Shown: one piece after another, positions 1 to 11,585 of the stretch | Layout: each line of letters starts with the position of its first letter | How positions within the stretch are numbered: the stretch's first letter is position 1 | Assembly: GCA_019671005.1 (NCBI GenBank) | Contig: CM033738.1 | Span: 17,448,202-17,512,201, forward strand | Source: Hibiscus mutabilis | Lineage: Eukaryota; Streptophyta; Magnoliopsida; Malvales; Malvaceae | Reading direction: 5' to 3' | Length of the DNA stretch: 64,000 bases | Notes under the pieces: generated by a model | Databases searched by the model: none | Seen by the model: the letters and a program-made list of their open reading frames with translations, nothing else | What the model was told of the DNA's origin: nothing | Program-made: the position numbers and the translations under genes

Positions 1-1453
1 TCTAAACATGGAACATGAAACCCTATTTTATCTCTCTTCAAGAACATAATCAAATCTTCATAACACTTGATAAAATTACTATCAAATGAAAGAGAATTGA
101 AAACATATCAATTTTCTACCAAAAATATACCTTGAATCTTGTTCGGGAGCCTTCAAAATGCTAGAAGAAAATTTTGTGTATTTTCCCCTATTTTTCTCTT
201 GTATTTCGAATTGGAGGGGAAGATGAATATTTTGTTCATCATTTTTTTAATTTATGCCACATGTAATTAATAAATTGATTTTTTTATTCAATTTAGTCCT
301 TATTCCAAAATTAACCTCCAACTTAATCATAATTTACAAGTTGCCATTCTAGTTCAATACCACACAAATTCCATTCAAATCTAACCAAACTAGAGTAATC
401 CTTTCACATGGTAAATTACCATATTGCCCACGGTACTTTCAAAATATTTCAAAATTGCCATTGTGACCAAATTACCAAAGCTAGTCACTTATATCAATAA
501 TTTTTGCCATTTTGTAAAAATCCAACTATTCTAGTTAGAACACAATCAACCAATTAATAATTTATTCATAAAATTGTGTTTTATGAATTTTTTGTGACTT
601 ATGGAACAACCTCTAAAATTTTGATTCGATCCGATTTCCCGATATTCACTTACTACTTCTACTGCGATTTCCCTTTCACCGGGCTATCAAATAAATTCTA
701 AAAAATCCTTATTTCCATATTTGAAAAATAGATAATATTATAAAATAAAATATTTCATATTTATGAAGTCAAACTTAAAATTTTGACTCGGTCCAAATGT
801 ACCGATAATTACCCGAAATATTTTTCGGATACAATTTCTCTTAATATTTCTTATTCGACTATCCATATGAATAATATTAATTTAGACTGATTCCTTTTTA
901 TCAATCTAAAGTACTAACATGGGACCTTCCCAATAGGTCATCCATCCTAGTGCTACTCTAACCTGAGCACACTTAACTTTGCAGTTCGATCCGGGTATCC
1001 GAATTCCACTTAAACTTTAACTGTGATTTTCCAATATTTAAAATATCGGATCAAACCAGTAATTCGACATTCGGTCCACACCAATAGGTGCTCTATCTAT
1101 TTATGAAATAAAACACCTAACTTTTGGGAAATTACAACTTTTGTCCTTCAACTTTTTATATTTTGACTTGTACCATACAAGTTTTGAAAACTTATCATTT
1201 TGGTCACTAAACTTTAACCTTGAATTCCCGTTCCAATTTTTCCCTTGACTATTACCAAACTTTGCGAGTACCATAATTTGCTTATCCTCTATCACAAGGT
1301 ACTCTAAATTCTTAGAAATTCATTTCCTAGAACCCATAATTAAAGAAATTCTAACTTTTATATTTTGTCATTTTAGTCACTAAGGTTGCTTTTAAGCCCT
1401 TATCTTAGTGCTAAATGACTCTTAAACAACTTAGCAAATTTTGGAGTATTACA
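1..1453 (-). repeat. E1 3' LTR (partial)
   Basis: This segment aligns base for base with 7790-9248, with scattered substitutions and small indels. In the element's sense the LTR begins TGTAATACTCC at 1453, directly after the polypurine tract. The window starts inside the LTR, so about 2.7 kb of it is not visible. The visible divergence between the two LTRs indicates an old insertion. Confidence 0.88.
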
Positions 1454-1467
1454 ATTCTCCCCCTCTT
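1454..1467 (-). other. E1 polypurine tract
   Basis: On the minus strand the bases just before the LTR start read AAGAGGGGGAGAAT. This is the expected primer site for plus-strand DNA synthesis and fixes the 3' LTR boundary at 1453. Confidence 0.8.
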
Positions 1468-1499
1468 AAAAAAATTCATCCTCAAAATTTAACACGTAC

Positions 1500-2038
1500 C
1501 TGATTTAAATAGTTTCGGGTACTACTTTCTCATTTTCTCCTCGGTCTCCCAAGTTGCCTCTTCCACTTTGTGGTTCCTCCAAAGGACTTAAACCAATGGA
1601 ATTTTCTTATTTCTCAATTCTTTGACTTCATAAGATAAAGTATCCACTGGTTCTTCTTCATATGTTAATTAGGTTGCAATTCAATCTTTTCTGGAGTGAT
1701 AACATGCGATGGATCTGATCGATACCTTCGCAACATAGATACATGAAATACATCATGGATCTTGCTCATCTCTGAAGGTAAGGCCAATTGATAAGCTACT
1801 GGTCCAACTCTTTTGAGAATTTCATAAGGTCCAACGAATCTTGGACTTAGTTTCCTTTTTTGACCAAAACATAGTACTTTCTTCCAAGGTGAGACCTTCA
1901 TGAATACTTTATCTTCAACTTGAAATTCAAAATCCTTTCTCTTTTTGTCTACATATGCCTTTTGTCGATTCGCGGATGCTTTAAGATTATTCTGAATAAT
2001 CTTCACGTTATCTTCCATTTCTTGGGTTAAATCAACCC
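1500..2038 (-). pseudogene. E1 integrase C-terminus with chromodomain
   Basis: The 117-residue frame at 2018-1665 holds the integrase C-terminal region, including GPYEIL and DVFHVSMLRRY. These are hallmarks of plant chromovirus integrases just before the chromodomain. A stop follows LQPN, but in a shifted frame the next 150 bases read as a chromodomain: an EEEPVDTL start, then VLWRNHKVEEATWE and EEKMRK, with two in-frame stops. Chromodomains are known to guide integration to modified histones. The frame is broken, so no functional protein is expected. Confidence 0.85.
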
Positions 2039-2099
2039 CACCTATTTTTTTGGGTCAATATGAATATTTCGATCCTTTCCCATGATCCAGTGAACTCAA

Positions 2100-2930
2100 T
2101 AATGCAAGCTTCACAACATGTCTTCTAAAATCTGCATCGTTCGTTCTAATTGCCCGTCCGTTTATGGATGGAATGTAGTACTAAAATTTAATTTAGTACC
2201 TAATACCTCGTGTAATGCTCCCCAAAACCTCGAGGTAAACCTCGAGTCTCTATCCGATACAAACGATATTAGGACACCATGTAGTCGTACTATTTTTCTG
2301 ATATACAATTCTGCATACTTAGCCATTGAATAATCCACACGACTAGAATAAAATGTGCAAACTTCGATAAACGATCTATGATAACCCATATTGAATCCTT
2401 TTTGCTGGGCGTAACTGGTAGCCCTATTACAAAATCCATAGTCACTTTTTCCTTTTCCACTAAGGAATGGAGATAGGCTGTAACAGTCCAGAAGGTACTT
2501 GATGCTCTGCTTTAACTTGTTGACATATCAGACGTTTTGCTACAAACTTTGAGATTGCTCTTTTCATTCTCGACCACCAATAGCAGGTTTTCAAATCTTG
2601 ATACATCTTATTACTTCCTGGGTGCATAGTTAATGGGCAATAGTGAACTTTTAATGAAATCTCTTTCTTCCATTCACCATTGCCAAGAATATAAACTTTT
2701 CTCGATAGTATAAACAACCATCAGACTTGATTTCATAGTCTTGCGCTTTTCCAGAGTCAGCTTGTTTCTTCTTTTCAAGCATTCCTCATTCGAAAGTTGT
2801 AAATCTTTAATCTGATTCAGAAAAGTTGGCTTAAGCTGAAATTCTGCTGCTAAAGAACCATCTTGTCCCAAAGATAGTTGTGCATTCATTGCGCGTAGAA
2901 CAAAAAATGTTTTCCGGCTAAGAGCATCTA
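2100..2930 (-). pseudogene. E1 integrase zinc-binding and catalytic core remnant
   Basis: The frame 2717-2460 shows the integrase zinc domain: HPGSNKMY, then a CYWW segment and [13 protein letters not shown]. The first cysteine of the usual C-x2-C pair is replaced by arginine. The frame 2389-2162 carries the core part with [13 protein letters not shown], which includes the second catalytic Asp, and [10 protein letters not shown]. Frameshifts separate the two parts. The enzyme joins element DNA ends to the target in intact relatives; this copy cannot. Confidence 0.8.
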
Positions 2931-3530
2931 CTACTACATTAGCCTTTCTAGGGTGATAATCAATAACCACATCGTAATCCTTTAAAAACTTGAACCATCT
3001 TCGTTGTCTCAGATTCAAATATTGTTGTGTCATCGAGTACTTCAAACTTTTGTGATCAATATAGATATGACACTTTTCACCATATAAATAATGTCTTCAA
3101 ATTTTCAGTGCAAAAATCAATGCTGCCATCTCCAAGTCATGAGTTGAATAATATTTTTTTATGAGTTTTGAGTTATCGCGATGCATAAGCTACAACGCGT
3201 CCTTCTTGCATTAATACACAACCCAAACCATTATAGGATGCATCACTATACAGAATATACTATTTTCCTGGCTTGGTTGAATTAATACTAGTGCCTCAAT
3301 CAAAACTTTCTTTAGTCTTTCGAAACTCTCTTGACACTTCTCTGTCCATACAAAAGAAACACCTTTCCCTAACAACTGAGTAAATGGCCTGACGATGATA
3401 GAGAAGTTTTGGACAAATCGTCTATAGTATCCAGCTGATCCCAAGAAACTTCTGACTTCCGAGACATTCTTTGGTGCTTCCCATTCAAGAATAGCTTGTA
3501 CCTTCTTGGGATCCACTCTTATTCCATCAG
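2674..3530 (-). pseudogene. E1 RNase H and RT connection remnant
   Basis: The frame 3516-3211 reads [25 protein letters not shown] and [15 protein letters not shown], the segment linking RT thumb and RNase H in gypsy pol. The frame 3045-2674 begins near the end of RNase H with [32 protein letters not shown] and then the linker to integrase. Several stops and frameshifts lie between them. Confidence 0.8.
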
Positions 3531-4290
3531 CAGATACGACATGTCAAAGAAAAGTTACTTCGGATAGCCAGAATTCACATTTGGAAAACTTCGCATAAAG
3601 CTGCTTATCTCTTAATGTTTGTAATACCACTTGGAGATGTCGATCGTGATCATTTTCAGTCTTAGAATATACCAAGACATCATCTATAAACACCACTACA
3701 AACTAGTCCAAGTAGGGTTGAACACCCTATTCATGAAATCCATAAATGCGGTAGGAGCGTTTGTTAGTCCAAAAGACATTAATAAAAACTCGTAGTATCT
3801 ATAGCGATGTCCTGAATGCTATCTTTGATATATCTTCTTCCTTAACTTTTAGCTGATAATAACTAAATCGAAGGTTGATATTTGAAAATACAGTAGCGTC
3901 TCTAAGCTGATCAAATATATCTTCAATTCTTGGCAATGTATATTTATTCTTTATCATCACCTTATTCAATTGTCGATAATCTATACTCAATCGTAATATC
4001 CATCATTCTTCTTTAGGAATAATACTGGGGCTCCCCATGGTGACACACTTGGTCGAATATAGCCCTGATCTAATAACTCTTATAATTGAGCTTTCAGCTC
4101 CCTTAATTCAGTTGGCGCCATCTTATAAGGTGCCATCAATACCGGCTCTGTTCTGGGGTACACATCTATTCTGAATTGTACCTCTCTATCTGGAGGTAAT
4201 CCTGGCAACTCATCTGGAAATTCTCGCACAATTGGGATATCTTCCAATTTCTTGTTTGATACTTGTGTGTCCACCACATTAACTACATAA
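3531..4290 (-). pseudogene. E1 reverse transcriptase remnant
   Basis: The RT starts in the frame 4481-4080 with EFPDELPGLPPDREVQF. The frame 3990-3799 contains the fingers and palm start ([26 protein letters not shown]). Near 3680 the minus strand reads [12 protein letters not shown], the catalytic YXDD-type box. Stops interrupt the frame in several places. Confidence 0.8.
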
Positions 4291-4760
4291 GCTTCACATC
4301 CATTATTTAACATCCTCTGAGTCATTGCTGTAGAGATTACTAAGCTTAGGCAATCGTTTCTTTCTCCCACTACAACCACCTTAGAACCATCTAGTCCTTG
4401 AAGTACTAATTGCTTCTTTTTACATTTAGCATCTGCATCAATGTAGATAGCCAGTCCATCCCAAGATAATCTCAAATTCATATAATGGTAGCTCCATTAA
4501 ATTCGCTGGAAATTCAATCTCTTGATTCACTAAGGGACAATTCTTACATATCCGGGTCACTATATTACTATGACCAAGCGAATTACTAGCAATCACATCA
4601 CTACTAAAAGTCTCCATAAAATTCTTCTTTTAGTAACTAGTTTAGAGCTAATATACGAATGAGTAGAACCAGGATCAAATTAAACAAACACAGATTCACT
4701 AAAAAGTAGAAAGTTCTTGTTATAATATCCGAATCATACTTGTCCTCATCCGTGCGTATA
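4291..4760 (-). pseudogene. E1 aspartic protease remnant
   Basis: Minus-strand translation near 4690 gives FDPGSTHSYIS, a decayed form of the D-S/A-G-A/S-T-H-S-F protease active site. Downstream the frame 4481-4080 keeps DADAKCKKKQLVL, the conserved end of the protease in Tekay-type elements. No gag can be found between this point and the primer site, a large internal deletion. Confidence 0.7.
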
Positions 4761-5037
4761 TTATACAGATAACTCATCTTGGATATGAGTTAACTACCAT
4801 ATTTATTTCACCGTGTTGTATCCATTATGGGTATTTTCTTAACCCTCGAAATTCATCAACTGACGAAATATAAAAATATCTTATTTTTCTTATAGCCATT
4901 AGAGTCTTATTCATACTATTGAGGAACTACATCAAGTTATGCAAGCAATACATCAGTAACATCACATCCTAGGGGCATGTACACTTTAGCAAAATCATAT
5001 TGGACTCAATTTAACCTCAAGAATTGGCTAAACCTTT
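4761..5037. other. E1 leader remnant without recognisable coding
   Basis: This stretch lies between the protease remnant and the primer site, where about 1 kb of gag is expected. I see no gag or zinc-knuckle signal on the minus strand. Confidence 0.5.
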
Positions 5038-5049
5038 GCTCTGACACCA
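5038..5049 (-). other. E1 primer binding site
   Basis: The minus strand reads TGGTGTCAGAGC, one mismatch from the TGGTATCAGAGC complementary to the 3' end of initiator tRNA-Met. It lies five bases inside the end of the 5' LTR. Confidence 0.75.
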
Positions 5050-5054
5050 CTAAA

Positions 5055-8000
5055 TGTAATACCCTCAACATATATTCAATATTCAAACACACATTAAAGA
5101 TGTTATTAATTAATTTACACTGATTTTCAGACTTGTAAATTTTTTATAGTATTCTTGCTTATCTAGTCCAGTGGTTGGCCCTTTCTCGTTTTTTACTAAA
5201 TTACAAATATGTCTAGAGTCACCTAGTTTTGACCGTGAATTGGTTTATAAAATACTTTAAGCAGTTTTTAAAAAGAAAATATAATTCAGGGTGAAAACTA
5301 TGTGTGTTGCCTAGACCCTTTCTTGATTTTTAAAATCACAACGCTGTAAACAACCAACTAACTTTAAAATCGTTTGAAGCATCTTTTCTAATATTCTTAA
5401 TTCCTCAAACTAAGTCATGTTTCTAGATCATACAAAATAGCCACTTATTTAATATTTATACATGCCCCACTAGACTAGGGTGTGGTGATACTTACTGATA
5501 ATTCAGGTTGATCCAACGATGTGCAACTCCTCCTCTACTATCTAGTCCAAGGTACCTACGTGTGATACAAAACACACGCTAAGTATAACTTATTGAGGCA
5601 TAATCATAATAATGTAAACAATGATTATTAATCTGTAATGCATGAATAATCATGTAAGAAATTTTGTACAACAATAATTATGTACTGTAATGTCATGTAT
5701 TGTACTGTAAAATCTTATGGCCCAAAGTAAATATCAAGCCATATAACAGTGCAATACAATTCCTGCAAAATGGCACGTGATTTCCAATTGCAGTTGAAAA
5801 CATTTTATCATGCATAGAACTACCTTACATGTATAGTTCATTAAACCAATATAATATTCAAACCACAGGATTCGATCTGTCTTACTAGTCTTGTGTACGA
5901 TAAGCTTTTACTATCTGTATAAATGCATTTCAAATTTTGTAGCCCAAAGTACAAAATCATGTGATGCTATGGTACGTGAGTCATCATGACACCGTAGTGT
6001 CTACGACGCCGTAGTGTCTGTATCGCCGAAGCGACCGATATGAGTACGAACTCGAGGACGCCCTTTGCTCATCATACTTGCACATTTTGTGCTATGTAAA
6101 ACTGTAGTGTTTGAACTGACTCTGTAGAGTCTAACTTGACTCCGTAGAGTCTATCTTGACCCCGAAGAGTCTATCTCGACCTCGAATAGTCTATCTCGCG
6201 TCGTAGTGCTATGTCGCAGCTGCTATGACTCTATGGATATCCAACTATGCCAAAGATTCTCATGCAATTTCATGTGAACCTATGGTATACGAGTCATCTT
6301 ACGACACCATAGTGTCTACAACACCGTAGCGTATGATAGTGAGTACGTACTCGAGGACGCCCTTTGCTTATCATTATAGCATCTTTTTGTGCTAGTCGAC
6401 ACCGTAGTGTCTAATCATTACCGAAGTGACTGCAACGTCGTAGCATCTAATATCAACACCGAAGTGTCTGGATCGCACCGTAGTGCTAGATTGCATCTGC
6501 TATAACTCTATGGATATCCAATTATACCAAAGACTCTCACACTAGTACTTGGTCATAACAATATAATATTTTCATATTTAATATCCAATCCTTCAATGTT
6601 ATCCATAATTCGTTAATGGAAAGTTCATATCCAAATATCTAAAATTCGATTTACCTTGAGTAAATCATTATGCTACAATCATCGTATCAATAAGCCATCA
6701 TACATTTTTATTTATACCAATGCCGGTTCATCGCAAGTTATCCTAATTATCAATATGTCATAAATACATATAATGAAATCATTCATATCACATATATAAT
6801 AAATAAGTACAAATGCACTCACCTAGGTCATGCATGATATTAGCCTTACTAAGCTATTTCGATACTTTTTCCTTGCTTTCTTTTGATCTGGTACCCTTAG
6901 CCTCATCAATAGCTGTACAATACCATTTGAACATATATAACAGTATTCATGTTAGATTTTTAATCTAACATTGCTTAACTATAAAATACTAGTATAATTA
7001 TTCGAATATAATTTTTTTCCAAAAATTTTCTCTTTTTCTCCCTTAGTAGCTGAAAAGTCTATTTTGGTCCCTAGTGACCATTTTGTAACTTTTGCAATTT
7101 ATTCAAGCCCGAATCACAATTACTCCATAATTCTAACATTTTCCATTAACTTTTACTCGATGCCCTTCAATCCACTAACTTTTGTTAAAGTGACATTTTT
7201 ATCACTAATTTCACACAAAAATTTGTAAACTTGTACTAATTAATCAATCCAACATTTTTACAATGTTTCTCAAAATTTTCCTTTTATTTTAGCCCTTGAC
7301 CGAATTGGTCACTAAACCTTTCCAATGTTGTTTTTCATTTAAACAACATTCTAATATGCTCAAAATATTTTTTTCCAACATATATTCTTCATTTCCAAAA
7401 ATTAACACTTAAAACCCCAATTTATTCCTATATGTCAAATTGGGTGTCTAAGCTTTTCAAGGACTTTATTTTGGTCCTAATGCCATAATCAAGCTTCTAA
7501 ATTCATAATCTCTTCAAATCCATCACTAGGATAATTTTCAAAATATATCTCCAAATTTCCTCATGTATTCCGAAATGGTCACTTAAAGGACTAGTTGAGG
7601 ATTTTTCATTCTAACATCAAAATCAAGCTTCTAATATCATCAATCTTTCATTTTCATCATCAATTTCAAAACCCTAAATAAAATCCCAAATTCTAGGGTT
7701 AGGGTTTTTAATCTTTAAACATGAAATTAATCAGAATCTAAACTTGATTTCATCTCTACAACACTAGATTTTCATAGATCAAGCTTCAATCTAAACATGG
7801 AACATGAAACCCTATTTTCTCTCACTTTAAGAACATAATCAAATCTTCATAACTCTTGATAAAATTACTTTCAAATGTAAGAGAATTGAAAACAAATCAA
7901 TTTTCTACCCAAAACATACCTTGAATCTTGTTCGGGAGCCTTCAAAATGGTAGGAGAAAATTTTGTGTATTTCCCTCTATTTTCTCTTGTATTTCGAATT

Positions 8001-9248
8001 GGAGGGGAATAAGATGAACATTTTGTTCATCTTTTTTAATTTATGTCACATGTAATTAATAAATTGATTTTTTTATTCAATTTAGTCCTTATTCCAAAAT
8101 TAACCTCCAACTGAATCATAATTTACAAGTTGCCATTCTAGTTCAATTCCTGCCAAATTCCATTCAACTCTAACCAAACTAGAGTAATGCTTTCACATGG
8201 TAAATTACCATATTTCCCATGGTACTTTCAAAATATTTCAAAATTGCCATTGTGACCAAATTATCAAATTACCAAAACTAGTCACTTAAATCACTAATTT
8301 TTGCCATTTTGTAAAAATCTAACTATTCTAGTTAGATCACAATCAACCAATTAATAATTTATTCATAAAATTATATTTTATGAATTTTCTGTGACTTATG
8401 GAACAACCTCTAAAATTTCTATACGATCCGATTTCCCGATATTCGTTTACTACTTCTATTGCAATTTCCCTTTCATTGGGCTATCAAATAAATTCTAAAA
8501 ATTCCTTATTTCCATATCTGAAAAATAAATAATATTATCAAATAAAATATTCCATATTTATGAAGTCAAACTTAAAATTTTGACTCGATCCAAATATACC
8601 GAAAATTACCCGAAATCTTTTTTGGATACAATTTCTCTTAATATTTCTTAATCGGCTATCCATATGAATAATATTAATTCAGACTGATTCCTTTTTATCA
8701 ATCTACAGTACTGACATGAGACCTTCCCAATAGGTCACCCATCCTAGTGCTACTCTAACCTAAGCACGCTTAACTTTGCAGTTCGATCCAGGTATCCGAA
8801 TTCCACTTAAACTTTAACTGTGATTTCCCAATATTTAAAATATCAGATCAAACCAGTAATTAGACATTCAGTCCACACCAATAGGTGCTCTATTATTTAT
8901 GAAATAAAAACCTAACTTTTAGGAAATTACAACTTTGGTCCTTTAACTTTTCATATTTCGACTTGTACCATACAAGTTTTGAAAACTTATCATTTTGGTC
9001 ACTAAACTTTAACCTTGAATTCCCATTCCAATTTTGCCTTGGACTATTACCAAACTTTGCGAGTACCCTAATTTGCTTATCCTCTATCACAAGGTACTCT
9101 AAATTCTCAGAAATTCCTTTCCTAGAATCCATAATTAAAGAAATCTTAACTTTTATATTTTGTCATTTTAGTCACTAAGTTAGCTTTTAAGCCCTTATCT
9201 TAGTGCTAAATGACTCTTAAAAAACTTAGCAAATTTTGGGGTATTACA
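5055..9248 (-). repeat. E1 5' LTR (about 4.2 kb)
   Basis: In plus orientation it begins TGTAATACCC and ends GGGGTATTACA, an inverted terminal repeat with the TG/CA ends of LTRs. The primer site is next to its left end. Its right 1459 bases match window positions 1-1453. The LTR holds no convincing gene; short open frames within it are not conserved. A tandem duplication lies at about 5958-6545. Confidence 0.85.
5958..6545 (+). repeat. Two-unit tandem duplication rich in ccgtagtgtct motifs inside the E1 LTR
   Basis: Two diverged units of about 300 bp begin near 5958 and 6271. Each runs through catgtga-tatggtac-gagtcatc, a cluster of short ccgtagtgtct or ccgaagtgtct motifs, cgaggacgccctttgct, and ctctatggatatccaa. 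The related LTR at 22483 has one unit only (about 23750-24050). Confidence 0.75.
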
Positions 9249-10043
9249 AAGTAAAAATTTGATAATGTTCACTAAGGATTGTTTTATGCACACAGTTTGA
9301 TGATGTTTAGTTTGTGAGAAAATTTAAGAAAATTTAAACAAAATAATACATGGTCGGACTGAATCGGGGCGGGTCTGAGTATATTTTTATTTTTTGATTC
9401 AGATTTGAATCAGGTATATTAATATTTTATTTTAGGGAGCGTCAGGTTTAGGTATTCTGTTTGAATTTTTAGTTCGTGGTTTGGGCGGTCAAAAATTTGA
9501 CTCACCTCGTCCGTTGCTGTCTTTGTGTACGACCCCTCCGTAATCTCAAACTTAAACTCAAAGCTCGACCACCGCAGCCCATGACATTCTAGTAATCATG
9601 TTGCTTCATCTTGACTCGTTGCACATTCCAGCTCAGTCCCGACCACATCTGTCAACCAATTTGCCTCAATTTCTTTGCTATAGCCTTCACGTCTCTCACC
9701 ATCTAAACAAAATTTGAAAAAAAACGAAGCTCGACAGAAATAAAATTTACCACATTCAAAGAGAAAAAATCTAAAGAGAAACTAGGGATTTCATCTTTCC
9801 CTAATTTATAGCCTGCCAAAAGGACGCTTCAAAAAGTCCATAATCCGCGTTCCTTTCATCAAACAACCCGGGAACACCACGCCTACAAGTTCTCAAAACC
9901 GCCTATATTATGCTAATGATGGCCTATATCCTTGGGAAACGACCCCATTAAAAGCGCACCACAAAGTGGCTACATGCATGATCCTTGACTTCCAATCTCA
10001 GTTTGTGCCACTTTATGGCACTCCTTCAACTAAGGGGGGCAAG
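9249..10043. other. Unassigned DNA between E1 and an LTR fragment
   Basis: I find no supported gene here. Bases 9340-9500 are repetitive GGT/TTT-rich text, and 9500-10040 carries no long frame. The last bases before 10044 (taaggggggcaag) look like a polypurine tract, so this may be the internal end of an unrecognised plus-strand retroelement. Confidence 0.4.
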
Positions 10044-10370
10044 TGTTATACCTCTACTAAAGAACTTTCATAACTTCACCCACAGTTACCACTTACCATG
10101 CCTCTGCCTATCAACACCTCAGGAATGACTATCCACCAGCTCTTCGAAGCCCCTATTCAGAGAACATGATAGCCATCAGCTCCATCTGACTCACCAACTA
10201 AATGTACTGTCTACAAGCCAGGTTTAATTTGCTAACCTATGTGACCAGACTGAAAAGCCTATCAGCCGATGACCATGCCTCATCCCGGTGCCCCATTGAT
10301 AGTCGTCACTAGGCCTAACCCAGTCTCATCAAACAACTACTCTCGACTATAAATACCTCTCGAGACGAAG
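10044..10370 (+). repeat. Probable start of an unclassified LTR, interrupted by N1
   Basis: A purine tract precedes TGTTATACCTC at 10044, as at an LTR start. A TATA box (ctataaata) is at 10347-10355. N1 inserted just downstream, so the LTR should continue from 14410 (agtgaagggacgacc), to an end I could not fix. Confidence 0.45.
10366..10370 (+). repeat. N1 target site duplication, left
   Basis: CGAAG precedes the 5' LTR and is repeated exactly at 14405-14409 after the 3' LTR. Confidence 0.9.
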
Positions 10371-10989
10371 TGATACATGCATGAGCGGGGTCAAATTACT
10401 AATATTGGACAAGAAGATGAATTTGTTCGATGTAAACAATAAAAGCCAAAACAGTGCACGCATAGGAGGTCAAAAACGATGCATCTTGGACAAGAAATTG
10501 AATCTATTTGTAAAGTCTGGAAAGTCAGCCAACTTTCGACGAGTTTTTGGATGGGATATGGGAATTTCTGAGTCAAGTTGTCTTCTAACAAATTGTCCGT
10601 CATTCAGTTACCTTTCCAACGCATCTTGAAACGCGTCAATCGGACATCAGGAACTCAAGATACGTCCAATTTACTGAAGACTGCGCATGCAGAAAACTGG
10701 ATACGAGATTATTACGGGATTTTGTAAAATTCAGCCCAAAAGCTAACATATAAGGCTTTGGACGAATTAAACTTAGCCCAATATATTTATTATCATTTAA
10801 ATTGATTTTTTAGGGTTTTATATACTTTAGGAACCAGCCACCCAGCCCTTATCAGCTTATCACTTGCCTTATCACCCTATTCCTTGCCACCCAAGCACAA
10901 AGAGTTTAAAGGCTGGTATTTTTTTTATTTAATTAGATTAGGTTTTCCTTGTTTTAGTAGAAGTTAAATTACTTTATCTATCCTTCTCC

Positions 10990-10997
10990 TATAAAAG
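10990..10997 (+). promoter_or_regulatory. N1 5' LTR TATA box
   Basis: TATAAAAG is kept in all N and P LTRs that include this part (13815, 60083, 63715; reversed at 40591 and 55626). Transcription would start about 30 bases downstream, so the twin hairpins lie in the RNA leader. Confidence 0.7.
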
Positions 10998-11154
10998 GAT
11001 GAAGCCTCCATCATTGTAAGGGAGATTTTCTTTGATTTATGAAATATTTACTGAGTTTGTTTTTGCAAGTGCTGATTACTTGTGCCTTCGAAGTCTTCTT
11101 CAACATAAGTTCGACAAGTTCTTGTGAGGGAGATCATCTTCACACTCTTGCTTG

Positions 11155-11225
11155 CCTAGATAATCGCGTCTAGGATGGTGGGTTAGAGCCGCTTGAGGTT
11201 GCTTGCTTAGATAATTGCGTCTAAG
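11155..11225 (+). promoter_or_regulatory. Twin leader hairpins of N1 5' LTR
   Basis: Hairpin 1 (11155-11174) pairs CCTAGA with TCTAGG around loop TAATCGCG. Hairpin 2 (11206-11225), 51 bases on, pairs CTTAGA with TCTAAG around TAATTGCG. A C-G pair in one is a T-A pair in the other. Equivalent pairs are at 13980-14050, 39313-39383 and 60248-60318, and on the minus strand at 40363-40433 and from 55449. Confidence 0.65.
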
Positions 11226-11575
11226 AGGGTGCCGAGGACAAAACAACATCAACAATTCGCAAGCCATCTTCATCTTCAACCTTCACACCATCTTCCATAA
11301 TTCCATAAACAAAGCTAGAATTTTCATATTTGTTTTACTTATCTCTTTCTCAATCTTTTTTAATCTTTTTTTATATTCTTATTTCTTATCATATAATCCT
11401 TCATCTTGTCATTCTTTCTTTAAAGCGTTGAATCTGAAAATTTCAAGAAAATCCCTTCTCTTTTCTCTTGAATTTTCAGATCTGCCCAAACTTCCTTGAT
11501 TGAGTCTAGAGCTCCTAGTTCTTGCAACAACTTGATTGAAGGCTTCCAAATCCAAGATTGTGCTACTCTATCATT

Positions 11576-11585
11576 TGGTATTAGA
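11576..11585 (+). other. N1 primer binding site
   Basis: TGGTATTAGA lies two bases after the LTR end. Other copies of the family read TGGTATCAGA, matching initiator tRNA-Met, so one base has changed here. Confidence 0.75.

Larger units (their letters stand above)
1..9248 (-). mobile_element. E1: Tekay/Del-type gypsy chromovirus, gag lost, 3' LTR cut by window edge
   Basis: The first 1453 bases repeat 7790-9248 closely in the same orientation, so two LTRs flank a pol region read on the minus strand. From high to low coordinates the internal order is protease remnant, RT, RNase H, integrase and chromodomain. That order and the chromodomain place it among plant chromoviruses, probably Tekay/Del. 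The LTR is about 4.2 kb while the internal part is only 3.6 kb because gag is missing. Frameshifts and stops break all domains, so it is a dead copy. The left LTR end and left target duplication lie outside the window; bases 9249-9253 (aagta) would be the right duplication. Confidence 0.88.
10371..11573 (+). repeat. N1 5' LTR
   Basis: It starts TGATACATGC and ends CTCTATCA, the inverted ends of this family. It aligns along its length with 13191-14404, 59467-60674 and, reversed, 55042-56251. The U3 start has an 82-codon frame (10381-10629) in which ILDKK(L/M)NLF occurs twice, from an imperfect internal repeat. Confidence 0.92.

Noticed and set aside
5958..6545. Possible CRISPR-like array of short repeats
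   Set aside because: The words are degenerate, spacers are not uniform, and the block sits inside a plant LTR.
10391..10603. 70-codon antisense frame found in most N LTRs (also 13211, 59487, 63105, and plus at 56019)
   Set aside because: It lies opposite the U3 frame, has no recognisable domain, and its conservation follows from recent LTR copying.
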